Shown here piece after piece: positions 18,211 to 28,930 of a stretch of 44,999 nt of DNA. This stretch comes from Stenotrophomonas raiganjensis (SeqCode) (lineage in GTDB: Bacteria; Pseudomonadota; Gammaproteobacteria; Xanthomonadales; Xanthomonadaceae), in assembly GCF_030658505.1 (NCBI RefSeq), contig NZ_JAUTXR010000142.1:1-44999 (forward strand). Direction: 5' to 3'. Position numbers and translations under genes: made by a program. A model generated the notes under the pieces. That model had not been told where the DNA came from. It ran no database searches and was given only the letters and a program-made list of their open reading frames with translations. The number at the start of each line of letters is the position of its first letter. Positions within the stretch are counted from its first letter, which is position 1.

Positions 18211-18786
18211 TTACCCCACGCCGTGCAGGTGTTCGTACAGGATCGTCGCGCCGATGATCACCAGGATCACGCCGCCGATGATCTCGGCACGCTTGCCGAC
18301 CATGCTGCCCAGCACGCGGCCGAGCATGATGCCGACGGTGACCATGGTCAGCGTGCACAGACCGATGACCGCGGCCATCACGCCGATATGCACGTCCATG
18401 AAGGCCAGGCCGATGCCGACCGCCATCGCGTCGATGCTGGTGGCGAAGCCGGTCAGCGCCAGCTTCCAGAAGCCGTGGTGCTGCGAAGGGTCTTCATCAT
18501 CTTCGCCACTGTCCGGGCGCAGGCCGTTGTAGATCATGTGGATGCCCAGCGCACCGAGCAGGCCGAAGGCGATCCAGTGGTCGAAGGCTTCGACGTACTG
18601 CAGCGCGGCACGGCCGAGCAGCCAGCCGATGATCGGCGTGATCGCCTCGATGACGCCGAAAATGATGCCGGCACGCAGTGCATCGCGGAACACCGGCTTG
18701 CGCATGGCCGCGCCCTTGCCGATTGCAGCGGCGAAGGCATCGGTGGACATGGCAAAGCCGATCAGGAGGATCGAAATGGGGGACAT
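18211..18786 (-). CDS. Manganese efflux pump MntP
   Basis: 191 residues from the ATG at 18786. Six hydrophobic helices form two repeats, with the key aspartates in [13 protein letters not shown] and [13 protein letters not shown], both conserved in MntP, which exports Mn2+ across the inner membrane. The segment HHGFWKL in the middle is the cytoplasmic loop. A yybP-ykoY riboswitch lies in its 5' leader, the standard arrangement for manganese-induced expression. Longer in-frame extensions to 19002 run through the riboswitch and are not coding. A hypothetical extra role is not needed. Confidence 0.96.
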   Translation of the reverse strand: MSPISILLIGFAMSTDAFAAAIGKGAAMRKPVFRDALRAGIIFGVIEAITPIIGWLLGRAALQYVEAFDHWIAFGLLGALGIHMIYNGLRPDSGEDDEDPSQHHGFWKLALTGFATSIDAMAVGIGLAFMDVHIGVMAAVIGLCTLTMVTVGIMLGRVLGSMVGKRAEIIGGVILVIIGATILYEHLHGVG

Positions 18787-18854
18787 TGGCGGCTGCTGAA
18801 GGTCGGGCAAGGACGGACGCACGGCCTGCGCTCGCGCCCAACCTGACGTTGCGC

Positions 18855-18980
18855 GCGCGGGCCGCTGGTCTCGCCAACCATCATGGTTGTCCACGCCACG
18901 GCGCACTGGCCGAGTATGTTGACGTGGACGATTCCTGCGAAGGAATCCGGCTACTCCCCAAGGGGACGCGCAGCTTAGCA
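18855..18980 (-). promoter_or_regulatory. yybP-ykoY manganese riboswitch upstream of mntP
   Basis: On the minus strand the leader contains GGGGAGTAGCC, then TCAACATACTCGGCC, then TTGGCGAGACC. These are the conserved internal-loop sequences of the yybP-ykoY aptamer in the correct order and spacing, closed by GC-rich flanks. About 70 bases separate it from the mntP start, room for a switching helix. It senses Mn2+ and is expected to raise mntP expression when manganese is high. Boundaries are approximate. Confidence 0.9.
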
Positions 18981-19073
18981 TCGCGATCCGCGCGTGGCGC
19001 ATTTCCAGCGAAACGCGCAGGCAGGGCTGGTTTGTATAGCGATGGCTATATCGGCGCCGTGCAGCGCGCGGAA

Positions 19074-19096
19074 GCCGAGCATGGGCTCGGCTCTAC
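19074..19096 (-). repeat. SMAG-type GTAG repeat, single copy (GAGCCGAGC subfamily)
   Basis: On the minus strand it reads GTAGAGCCGAGCCCATGCTC.. and lies just past the stop of the hybrid kinase gene. The surrounding gap 18787-19105 (319 bases) otherwise holds the mntP leader with the riboswitch. Confidence 0.8.
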
Positions 19097-19105
19097 AGCT
19101 GCGAT

Positions 19106-22100
19106 TCAAGCATCGCCACTACCGGCATCGCGCAGCGCGCCCAGGAAGGCGCGCAGCGAGGCCGGCTTGATCGGCTTGGTCAGCACGCGGTAGCCGCGTT
19201 CGCGCGCCATCCGCTTGAGCTCGTCGCGGCCGTCGGCAGTCAACAGTGCACCCGGCAGCGGATAGCCGGCGGCCTCGCGCAATGCCACCAGCGCGTCCAG
19301 GCCATCCATGCGATCGTGCAGGTGGTAGTCCACCAGCATCACCTGCGGGCGCTCGGCGATCTTCTCCAGCGCCTGGTCGACGGTGGCTGCGGTGATCACC
19401 TGTACCTGCCAACGGCCGAGCAGCGCGCGCATGCCATCGAGGATCTCCTCGTCGTTGTCCACGCACAGCACGCGCAGGCCCGAAAGCGAATCGCTGCGCA
19501 CCGGCGTGGCCACCGCCTGCACCGGTGCCGCCAGTTCGGTGTAGCCCGGCAGCGGCGCCACCCGCGGCAGGATGATCGAGAACATCGAGCCCTTGCCGAC
19601 CCGGCTGCGCGCATTGAGGCGATGGTCAAGCAGGCGCGATATGCGCTGGCAGATCGACAGGCCCAGTCCCAGGCCCTGCTCGCCCCAGTCGAACGGCTGC
19701 TGGTAGCGATGGAACTCATCGAAGATCTGCCGCATGTGGTGCTCGGGAATGCCCGGGCCGGTATCCCACACCTGCAACTCCACCTCATCGCCGCGCTGGC
19801 GCACCGCCAGCACGATGCGGCCCTGGCGCGTATAGCGCAGCGCATTGGCCAGGAAGTTCTGCAGCACGCGGCGCAGCAGGCGACGGTCACTGCGCACCCA
19901 GGCCGGGCGTGCGAACAGGTCCAGGCGCAGGCCGCGCCCGGCGGCAACCGGAGTGTACTGCGCGGCCAGCTCGCGCATCAGTGCGCTCACGTCGAACTCG
20001 CCGATCACCGGATGCAGGCCACCGGCATCCAGCCGCGATACATCCAGCAGGCCATCAAGCAATTCCTCGGCGGCACGCAGCGACGCATCCACGCGCTCGG
20101 CCAGGTGCCTCTGCTCATCGCTCACGTGATGGCTGTCGCGCAGCGCGGAGGCAAACAGACGCGCAGCGTTCAACGGCTGCAGCACGTCATGGCTGATCGC
20201 CGCCAGGAACCGCGTCTTCGACTGCTGAGCGACCTCGGCCTCATGCGAGCGCTCGGCCACGCGCTGTTCCAGCGTCTCATTGGCTTCCAGCAGCGCCTTT
20301 TCCGCATGCTTGTAGTCGGTGATGTCGTTGTAGCTGGTCACATAACCGCCACCGGGCAGCGCCTGGCCGCGCATCTCGATCACCTTGCCGTCGCTGCGGG
20401 TGCGCTCGAACACGTGCGGTGAACCGGCCCGCATGTAGCCGATGCGGCGGTTGATCTGTACTTCGATATCACCCTCACCCAGCTCGCCGCGCTCGGCGTT
20501 GTAGCGGATCAGGTCGGCCACTGGGCGGCCCACATAGAGCATGCCGTCGGGGTAGCCGAACATGTCCTGGTAGCGGCGGTTCCATGCAGTCAGGCGCATG
20601 TCCGGATCGACCACGCTGACCCCGGCGCTGATGTTCTCCAGCGTGGTCGACAGGATTTCCCGGTTGAAGCGCAGTTCCTGCCCGGCTTCGTCCAGCACCG
20701 CCACCACTTCGCCCAGGTCCATGCCCGAACCCCGCAGCAGGCTGGTCAACAGCAGGCGTGCCGATGCTGCGCCGATCGAGGCGGCCAGCAGCCGCTCGGT
20801 GAACTGCACCCACGGCCGGTCAGCCGGTGCCGAGGATTGCAGCTCACGGCCCAGCGACTGCGCCTGTTCGAAGAACGAACGCCGTGCATGGCGTTCGCCG
20901 ACCACGCGCGAGGCCAGCGCCAGCAGGTCGCCCACGTGCACATGGCCGGGCCAGCCGCCGGCCACCGAAGGGCGCTCGGCATACGGGTCAAGGAACGGTG
21001 CAGCGCGAAGCCGCTCGTCCACACCAGGCCGCCAGCGCGCGGACACCAGCATCATCGTTGCTGCGTTGACCAGCAGCGACCAGAAGGTGCCGTGGGTCAG
21101 CGGATCCCAGCCGGTCATGCCGAACAGCTGCTGCGGGCGCAGCCACTCGATGCCGAACGGACCGTGCTGCACCCAGCCAGCATCGACCCAACCGGCCATG
21201 GTCATCGCCGGCAGCAGCAGGGTGTACAGCCAGGTGGCGAAGCCGAGCAGCATGCCCATCTCGACGCCACGGCGGCTGGCGCCACGCCAGTACAGCCCGC
21301 CGATCAGGCCCGGTGCGAACTGCGCCACTGCAGCGAACGCCATCAGGCCGTACGAGGCCAGCGTGCTGTCGTTGCTGCTGGTGCGGTAGTAGCTGTAGGC
21401 CATCAATGCCAGCAGCAGGATCGCCAGGCGGCGGATCCACAACACGCGCGAGGCGACGTCGGCGGCTTCCTGGTGGTCGCCACTGCGGCGCAGCAGCACC
21501 GGCATCACCAGGTCGTTGCTGACCATGGTGGCCAGCGCGATGGACGAGACGATGACCATGCCGGTGGCGGCAGAGAAACCGCCCACGTAGGCGATCAGCG
21601 CCAGTGCGTTGCGGCCTTCGGCCAACGGCAGGGCCAGCACCATCGAGTCGTCGGCGACGCTGCCGCCGGTGCCGAACAGGGTCACGCCGGCGGTGGCGAT
21701 CGGCAGCACCATGCCCGAGATCAGCACCAGGTAGCCGCCGAACATCCAGCGTGCGCGTCGCACGTCGCGCACGTCACCGCACTCGACCACCGCCACGTGG
21801 AACTGGCGCGGCAGGCAGATGATGGCGAGGAAACTGAGCAGGGTCTGCGAGATGAAGCCGACCGGCGGCAGGCCGGTGAACAGCGTATGCACCGATTCGA
21901 CCACCGCATCGGTGCGGTCGCTCAGCCACAGGTAGGCGAACACGCCCACCGCCAGCATCGCCAGCAGCTTGATCACCGATTCGAAGGCGATCGCCAGCAT
22001 CATGCCGTGGTGGTGCTCGGTGGCATCGACCTGGCGGGTGCCGAACAGGGTGGCGAACAGCGCCATCAGCAGCGCCACGTACAGCGCCGGGTCGGTGAAG

Positions 22101-22564
22101 AAGCCGGTCGGGCCGGTGTTGCCGGTCAGCACCTGCAGGCTCATCGCCACCGCTTTGTACTGCAACGCCAGGTACGGAATGATGCCGATCAGCGCAATGA
22201 TCGCCACCAGCGCCGCCAGCCGTCGCGAGCGACCGAAGCGCGAGGAGATGAAATCGGCGATGGAGACGACGTTCTGGCTGCGCGCGATCAGCGCCAGGCG
22301 CTCGATGATGCGCCAGCCGAACAGCAGCAACAGCAACGGGCCGATGTAGATCGGCAGATAGCCCACGCCGTTGCGCACGGCGGTGCCGACCGCGCCGTAG
22401 AAGGTCCACGACGAGCAGTACACCGCCAGCGCCAGGCTGTAGACCACCGGCCGCAGCCACGGCCGGTCGGGATACATCGGGCGGCGGTCACCCCACCACG
22501 CCACGCCGAACAGCAGCGCGGCATAGGCAACCGAGACCAGCAGCAGGATCCAGCTGGAGACCAC
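19106..22564 (-). CDS. Symporter-like hybrid sensor histidine kinase, CrbS/MxtR-like
   Basis: 1152 residues starting with GTG. The N-terminal ~490 residues form about 13 membrane helices resembling sodium/solute symporters (SLC5 type; GDRRPMYP and YCSSWTFYG near the start). A linker with PAS domain follows (~640-760, LSTTLENISAGVSVVDPD), then a coiled coil, the HisKA domain with His792 in ISHDVLQPLN, an ATPase domain (GIPEHHM, GLGLGLSIC), and a receiver domain with Asp1079 in LVDYHLHDRMDG. This architecture is that of CrbS/MxtR, which works with CrbR/ErdR to control acetate use. It is transcribed convergently with the acs-crbR pair, separated by RAYT and mntP. The transport domain may sense rather than transport. 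Confidence 0.93.
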   Translation of the reverse strand: MVSSWILLLVSVAYAALLFGVAWWGDRRPMYPDRPWLRPVVYSLALAVYCSSWTFYGAVGTAVRNGVGYLPIYIGPLLLLLFGWRIIERLALIARSQNVVSIADFISSRFGRSRRLAALVAIIALIGIIPYLALQYKAVAMSLQVLTGNTGPTGFFTDPALYVALLMALFATLFGTRQVDATEHHHGMMLAIAFESVIKLLAMLAVGVFAYLWLSDRTDAVVESVHTLFTGLPPVGFISQTLLSFLAIICLPRQFHVAVVECGDVRDVRRARWMFGGYLVLISGMVLPIATAGVTLFGTGGSVADDSMVLALPLAEGRNALALIAYVGGFSAATGMVIVSSIALATMVSNDLVMPVLLRRSGDHQEAADVASRVLWIRRLAILLLALMAYSYYRTSSNDSTLASYGLMAFAAVAQFAPGLIGGLYWRGASRRGVEMGMLLGFATWLYTLLLPAMTMAGWVDAGWVQHGPFGIEWLRPQQLFGMTGWDPLTHGTFWSLLVNAATMMLVSARWRPGVDERLRAAPFLDPYAERPSVAGGWPGHVHVGDLLALASRVVGERHARRSFFEQAQSLGRELQSSAPADRPWVQFTERLLAASIGAASARLLLTSLLRGSGMDLGEVVAVLDEAGQELRFNREILSTTLENISAGVSVVDPDMRLTAWNRRYQDMFGYPDGMLYVGRPVADLIRYNAERGELGEGDIEVQINRRIGYMRAGSPHVFERTRSDGKVIEMRGQALPGGGYVTSYNDITDYKHAEKALLEANETLEQRVAERSHEAEVAQQSKTRFLAAISHDVLQPLNAARLFASALRDSHHVSDEQRHLAERVDASLRAAEELLDGLLDVSRLDAGGLHPVIGEFDVSALMRELAAQYTPVAAGRGLRLDLFARPAWVRSDRRLLRRVLQNFLANALRYTRQGRIVLAVRQRGDEVELQVWDTGPGIPEHHMRQIFDEFHRYQQPFDWGEQGLGLGLSICQRISRLLDHRLNARSRVGKGSMFSIILPRVAPLPGYTELAAPVQAVATPVRSDSLSGLRVLCVDNDEEILDGMRALLGRWQVQVITAATVDQALEKIAERPQVMLVDYHLHDRMDGLDALVALREAAGYPLPGALLTADGRDELKRMARERGYRVLTKPIKPASLRAFLGALRDAGSGDA

Positions 22565-22592
22565 GCGTGCGTTTCCGTCGGAGGAGGGGCCA

Positions 22593-22735
22593 GTAGATCA
22601 CGACCGTTGGTCGTGAGGGTAGGTCATGGCGGTGGGTCACGACCGTGGGTCGTGACGGGGGCATCCGTGCCCACCAACAGTGGGCACCTACCGGGAATCA
22701 ATGGGCACCCACCAGGCAAAGGTGGGTACCCACCC
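22593..22735. repeat. Cluster of four GTAG-type and related palindromes
   Basis: GTAGATCACGACCGTTGGTC.. starts at 22593, GGTCACGACCGTGGGTCGTG.. covers about 22635-22657, GTGCCCACCAACAGTGGGCA.. covers 22667-22691 and ends in CTAC (minus GTAG), and AATGGGCACCCACC..GGTGGGTACCC covers about 22699-22732. Three different stems (GACC, GTGCCCAC and CACCC types) lie in one 180-base gap between two minus-strand genes. Confidence 0.75.
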
Positions 22736-22745
22736 GCAACCGGCC

Positions 22746-24893
<2,148 letters not shown>

Positions 24894-24978
24894 GAGGTGA
24901 TCCGGTACGACAGAACAGCCGGGGACCATAGCCGCTGGGGCCGGATGGGGCAACGGCCGATGGTTGGGGGCCTGTCAG

Positions 24979-25055
24979 GTAGAGCCGAGCCCATGCTCGG
25001 CTGCTCTTCCTGCAGACCGCGCTGCGCGCGGAAGCCGAGCATGGCTCGGCTCTAC
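24979..25055. repeat. SMAG-type GTAG repeat inverted pair (GAGCCGAGC subfamily)
   Basis: The plus-strand copy GTAGAGCCGAGCCCATGCTC.. starts at 24979 and the minus copy ending ..GGCTCTAC reaches 25055. It is the same subfamily as the RAYT-flanking repeats. It lies between tamB and the S46 peptidase gene. Confidence 0.85.
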
Positions 25056-25072
25056 AGGGATGCCACGGCGGG

Positions 25073-28000
25073 TTACTTCTCCCGCCGCCAGTTGATCGAA
25101 CCACGGTTTTCCACCGTGCTCGACTCCACTTCCACATCAAAGCCGCGACGCAGCAGGTACTTCAGCGTGATCACCGAACCGGCACCGACCAGCGACACGC
25201 CGTAGCCGACGTACAGCTTGGGCGAAATGTACTTGCCGACGCCGATCACCGAGCCACCCAGCGCGCGCGACTGGCTCACGCCGGCGTCGTCCAGGCCCAG
25301 CTTGGCGCCCAGCTGCGAGGCCAGCAGCCCGCTGCCGGCCGAGAGCGCTGCCGAGGCCGCGTTGACCTGCTGGGTCTGGTCGCTGCTGGCACCGGTCAGG
25401 CTGCGGCCGAGCACCAGATAGGCCAGGGCTTCGGACTGCGACATCGCCGGATCGGACCACACGTCCGCACGCGGTTGCTGCGCACGACCGGTGACGTCGA
25501 TGCCGGCGGTGACATCACCGACCCGGCGCTCGGCACGGATGTTGACGCGCGGGTCGGACACCGCGTTGTAGTTCCAGGTGAGGTTGCCGCGGGTGATGGT
25601 CAGGTCCTGCCCATACGCCTTGTAGCGGCCGCTCACTTCCAGCCCGCCATTGGCGGTCATCTCGCGGCCAGGCTTGGCCCAGACCTGCATCTTGCCGGTC
25701 AGGGCGCCCTTCAGGCCGAAGCCGGTCATCTTCACCTTGTCGCCGAGGCTGACCACCAGGTCCATGTCCAGCGGCGAGGTGCGCGACTCTTCCGGATCGG
25801 CCGGGTCGAGCACCACCACGTCTTCGGACACCGAGGTGCCGCGGTCGAGACGCTCGATGTCGATGTCGGCCTCGGGCACGTGCACGGTGCCGCGCAGCTC
25901 CATCGCCGCCTTGGCCAGGGTGAAGTCGAGGTTGGGGTTGGCAACGATGCGCAGTTCACTGGTATTGGAAAGCAGCACGTTCTCGCCGTGGATCTTCAGC
26001 TGCAGCGGCTGGGCATCGCCGAACCACGACAGGCCACCGTCGACATACAGCGTGCCCTGGCCGGAGTTGGCCTGTGCAGTGATCTTGGCCGAACCGTCGG
26101 GCTGGGCCACGAAGCTGCCCTTGCCCTGGTCGAAGGTCAGGCCCAGCGCCGGGAATTCACCCTTGAAGTTGCTCAGCTGTGCATCGCCCCCCAGCGACGG
26201 CTGGCCCCGCGTGCCGCGCAGGCTGACGTGGCCTTCGATCAGGCCGGTCGGGCGCACGATGTCCGGCGAGAACAGCTCCAGCCAGTACAGCCGCGACATG
26301 TTGAGGTAGAGCTCACCGTTCAACGGTGCGCTGGCTTCCCAGCCGGTCTGCATCTTGGCATCGACGAAGCCGTTGCCCTGGAAGCCCATGCCCAGGTAGC
26401 CCTTGATGCTGGCCGGGGTCATGTCGAGTTTCAGCGAGAACTGGTCATAGCGCACCAGTTCGCCACGGGTGGTGTCACCCACGGTGTTGCGGCTCTCGCC
26501 CAGGCGTACGCCGCCTTCCTTCGAGCGCACTTCCACGTGGCCTTCCCAGGCATTGCCGCGCGGGCGGATCTGCGCGTCCAGGCTGACATCGCCGCGCAGG
26601 TAGATGCGGCGGCCGGACTGCGGCGGCAGCCACGGCTGCACCAGCGCCAGCGGCAGCGCGTCACTGCGCACCACCAGGCCCTCGCGCGGCCAGTTGGCCT
26701 GGGCGCACAATGCGCCACTGCTGGCGGCGGCCAGGCAGGTTTCGCCCAGCGTGTAGGTGCTGCCGTTGATCGCGAACGCCGCCGGTGCACGCAATGACCA
26801 GGCATCGCCCTTCACCGGTGCGATGCGCAGCGATGCCAGCTCGCCACGCCATTGCGTGCCCTGCTGGCGCACGCTGCCCTGCAGTTCGACCGCGCCCATC
26901 TCGTTGCGGGTCTGCGCCGCCAGGCGCAGATTGGAGACGCTGCCCTGCGCGTCGATGTTCAGCCGTTCCAGCAGCATGCCGGCGTTGACCTGCTGGCCCT
27001 GCACCGCCAGCGTGCCGCTGTCGCCGCGCCACGGCAGGCGGCCCTTGATGCTCAGGCTTTCGGCACCGTAGCCGTCCCAGTTCAGATTGTTGCCGACCAG
27101 GTCGGCGGTGATGTCCGGCGCATCGCGCGGCCCCTTCACCTGCAGCTGGCCGCGCAGGCCGCCGTCGGCGCCTGGCAGCAGGTCACTCAACTGCAACGGT
27201 TCGAAGCGCGCATCGATGTCGAGGCGATCACCCACCTTGCCCGACGCGGTCACCCGGCTGCTGCCCAGCGACAGTTTCAGGTCACCCTGGCCTTGCGCGC
27301 CCTGCAGCGCGAACTTGCCCTGTGCGTCGAGGTTGCGCTGGCGCAGCACGCCCTTCAGCGAGGGCAGATCGACCGTGGCTTCCAGCGTGCCGGCGGTACC
27401 CGGCGGTGCGTTTGCCGGTGGCGGAAGCTGGCGGCCCTTGGAGGCCAGGTTGCCGGACAGGCGACCGTTCCAGCCCGGTACGAAATAACCGGGATCGAAG
27501 TCCTTCAGCATGGCCTTGGCATCCCAGTCCAGCTGCGGCGCCCAGGCCACCTGGCCTTCCACCTGCAGCTGGCCACCCGGGGTCTGCGCCTGCAGCTGGT
27601 GGATCGACGCGGCCTGGTCGTTGCCGCGCACGTCGAAGCGCAGCTGCGCCTTCTGCTTTTCGCGTTCGACCTCGGCACGGCCGATCGCGGCCCACGCCTT
27701 CAACGTACCGGCCAAGCCGAATCGCGCTTCCTTCAGGGTCACCGGCACCGGCGCGCTGCCAGCGGTGTTCGGATCGGGCGCCGGTACGTAGGTCAGGTCA
27801 CGCGCAACCACCGAGAAGTTGAGCTTCTGCTGGTCTTCCTGGCTGAAATCGGCGGTGCCTTCCAGGCGGGCTTCGCCCCCCAGGCCCTTCACCAGCAGCG
27901 GCGACACCTTCAGCACCTGGTCCTGCAGTGACACCACCGACGGTGCCAGCTCCAGTTCCTGGTCGCCCTGCTTCACCTTGCCACGCAGGTTGGCGTTGCC

Positions 28001-28930
28001 ACCCTTGCCAGCGGCGGTGAAGTCCAGCGACAGCGGCGCGATCGCAGAGCTGGCCAGTGCCGGCGACAACAGCGCCAGATCCAGCTCGTCGCTGCGCACC
28101 GTGGCGCTCCAGGTCGGGTCGGTGCGGCCATCGAACACCAGCATCGCGTGCAGCGGCTTCGGCGCACGCCCGGCCACCGCCACTTCCATGTGCGACAGGT
28201 CACCGCGTGCCACCAGCCCCACCGTCGCTGCGGTACGGCCACGCGGGGCCGGCAGCACTGCGGTGACGGTCACGTCGGTATCGTAGTCCTTGGCCGGGAT
28301 GTAGCGGCCCTGGGCGGTGAAATTGCCCATGTCGCTGTCCACGACCAGTTTGTGCGCCTGGAACTCGCCGTTGGCGATCTCGATGCCGCCACGCACACGG
28401 GTGATGTCGATCACCGGTTCGTTGGCCTGGCTGATGCGGAAGCCGTCGATGGCGATGGCATCGGCCTGGATCGCCAGCGGCATTTCGATCTGCGGCAGCG
28501 AATCGGGCCACGACGGCAGCTTGAACGGCTCGTCACTCTTGGCCAGGTTCAACGTCGCGTTGGTCAGTTCCAGCTTGTCCAGCAGCAGCTTCCGGCCCAG
28601 CAGCGGGCGCAGGTCCGGCTCCAGGTGCGCGCGCTCGGCGTGGAAATGGATGTCGTGGTAGCGGAAGTCGACGTTGTACAGGGTCAGCGGGCCAGCCACC
28701 GGGCCATCCACTTTGTCCCAGGTGAAGCTGGCGCCCACCGGCAGCCGCGCTACCACCTGGGCCAGCAGCACATCGCGGCCGGCCACGGTCTGCAGCAGCC
28801 AGTACACCGCCAGCAGGGCCAGCAGCACCAGGCCGACCACGCCGGCGCCGGACCACGCCCAGAAGCGGCGGCGGCGGTAGAAACGCACGCGTGGCGGTGG
28901 CGTGCTGGGGGTCGGTGCGGGCGTGCTCAC
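25073..28930 (-). CDS. Translocation and assembly module protein TamB (AsmA-like, DUF490)
   Basis: 1285 residues with a GTG start that overlaps the tamA stop (GTGA). One N-terminal membrane helix (about residues 24-46) anchors it in the inner membrane, followed by a very long repetitive beta-rich region (AsmA/Vps13-like lipid groove) and the C-terminal DUF490 domain with ATGKM-like and VGYGVSLVG segments. TamB spans the periplasm and works with TamA in outer-membrane protein insertion and, in current models, in phospholipid movement to the outer membrane. Length and layout match the family. It is the second gene of a tamA-tamB operon; glyS lies further upstream. Confidence 0.94.
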   Translation of the reverse strand: MSTPAPTPSTPPPRVRFYRRRRFWAWSGAGVVGLVLLALLAVYWLLQTVAGRDVLLAQVVARLPVGASFTWDKVDGPVAGPLTLYNVDFRYHDIHFHAERAHLEPDLRPLLGRKLLLDKLELTNATLNLAKSDEPFKLPSWPDSLPQIEMPLAIQADAIAIDGFRISQANEPVIDITRVRGGIEIANGEFQAHKLVVDSDMGNFTAQGRYIPAKDYDTDVTVTAVLPAPRGRTAATVGLVARGDLSHMEVAVAGRAPKPLHAMLVFDGRTDPTWSATVRSDELDLALLSPALASSAIAPLSLDFTAAGKGGNANLRGKVKQGDQELELAPSVVSLQDQVLKVSPLLVKGLGGEARLEGTADFSQEDQQKLNFSVVARDLTYVPAPDPNTAGSAPVPVTLKEARFGLAGTLKAWAAIGRAEVEREKQKAQLRFDVRGNDQAASIHQLQAQTPGGQLQVEGQVAWAPQLDWDAKAMLKDFDPGYFVPGWNGRLSGNLASKGRQLPPPANAPPGTAGTLEATVDLPSLKGVLRQRNLDAQGKFALQGAQGQGDLKLSLGSSRVTASGKVGDRLDIDARFEPLQLSDLLPGADGGLRGQLQVKGPRDAPDITADLVGNNLNWDGYGAESLSIKGRLPWRGDSGTLAVQGQQVNAGMLLERLNIDAQGSVSNLRLAAQTRNEMGAVELQGSVRQQGTQWRGELASLRIAPVKGDAWSLRAPAAFAINGSTYTLGETCLAAASSGALCAQANWPREGLVVRSDALPLALVQPWLPPQSGRRIYLRGDVSLDAQIRPRGNAWEGHVEVRSKEGGVRLGESRNTVGDTTRGELVRYDQFSLKLDMTPASIKGYLGMGFQGNGFVDAKMQTGWEASAPLNGELYLNMSRLYWLELFSPDIVRPTGLIEGHVSLRGTRGQPSLGGDAQLSNFKGEFPALGLTFDQGKGSFVAQPDGSAKITAQANSGQGTLYVDGGLSWFGDAQPLQLKIHGENVLLSNTSELRIVANPNLDFTLAKAAMELRGTVHVPEADIDIERLDRGTSVSEDVVVLDPADPEESRTSPLDMDLVVSLGDKVKMTGFGLKGALTGKMQVWAKPGREMTANGGLEVSGRYKAYGQDLTITRGNLTWNYNAVSDPRVNIRAERRVGDVTAGIDVTGRAQQPRADVWSDPAMSQSEALAYLVLGRSLTGASSDQTQQVNAASAALSAGSGLLASQLGAKLGLDDAGVSQSRALGGSVIGVGKYISPKLYVGYGVSLVGAGSVITLKYLLRRGFDVEVESSTVENRGSINWRREK

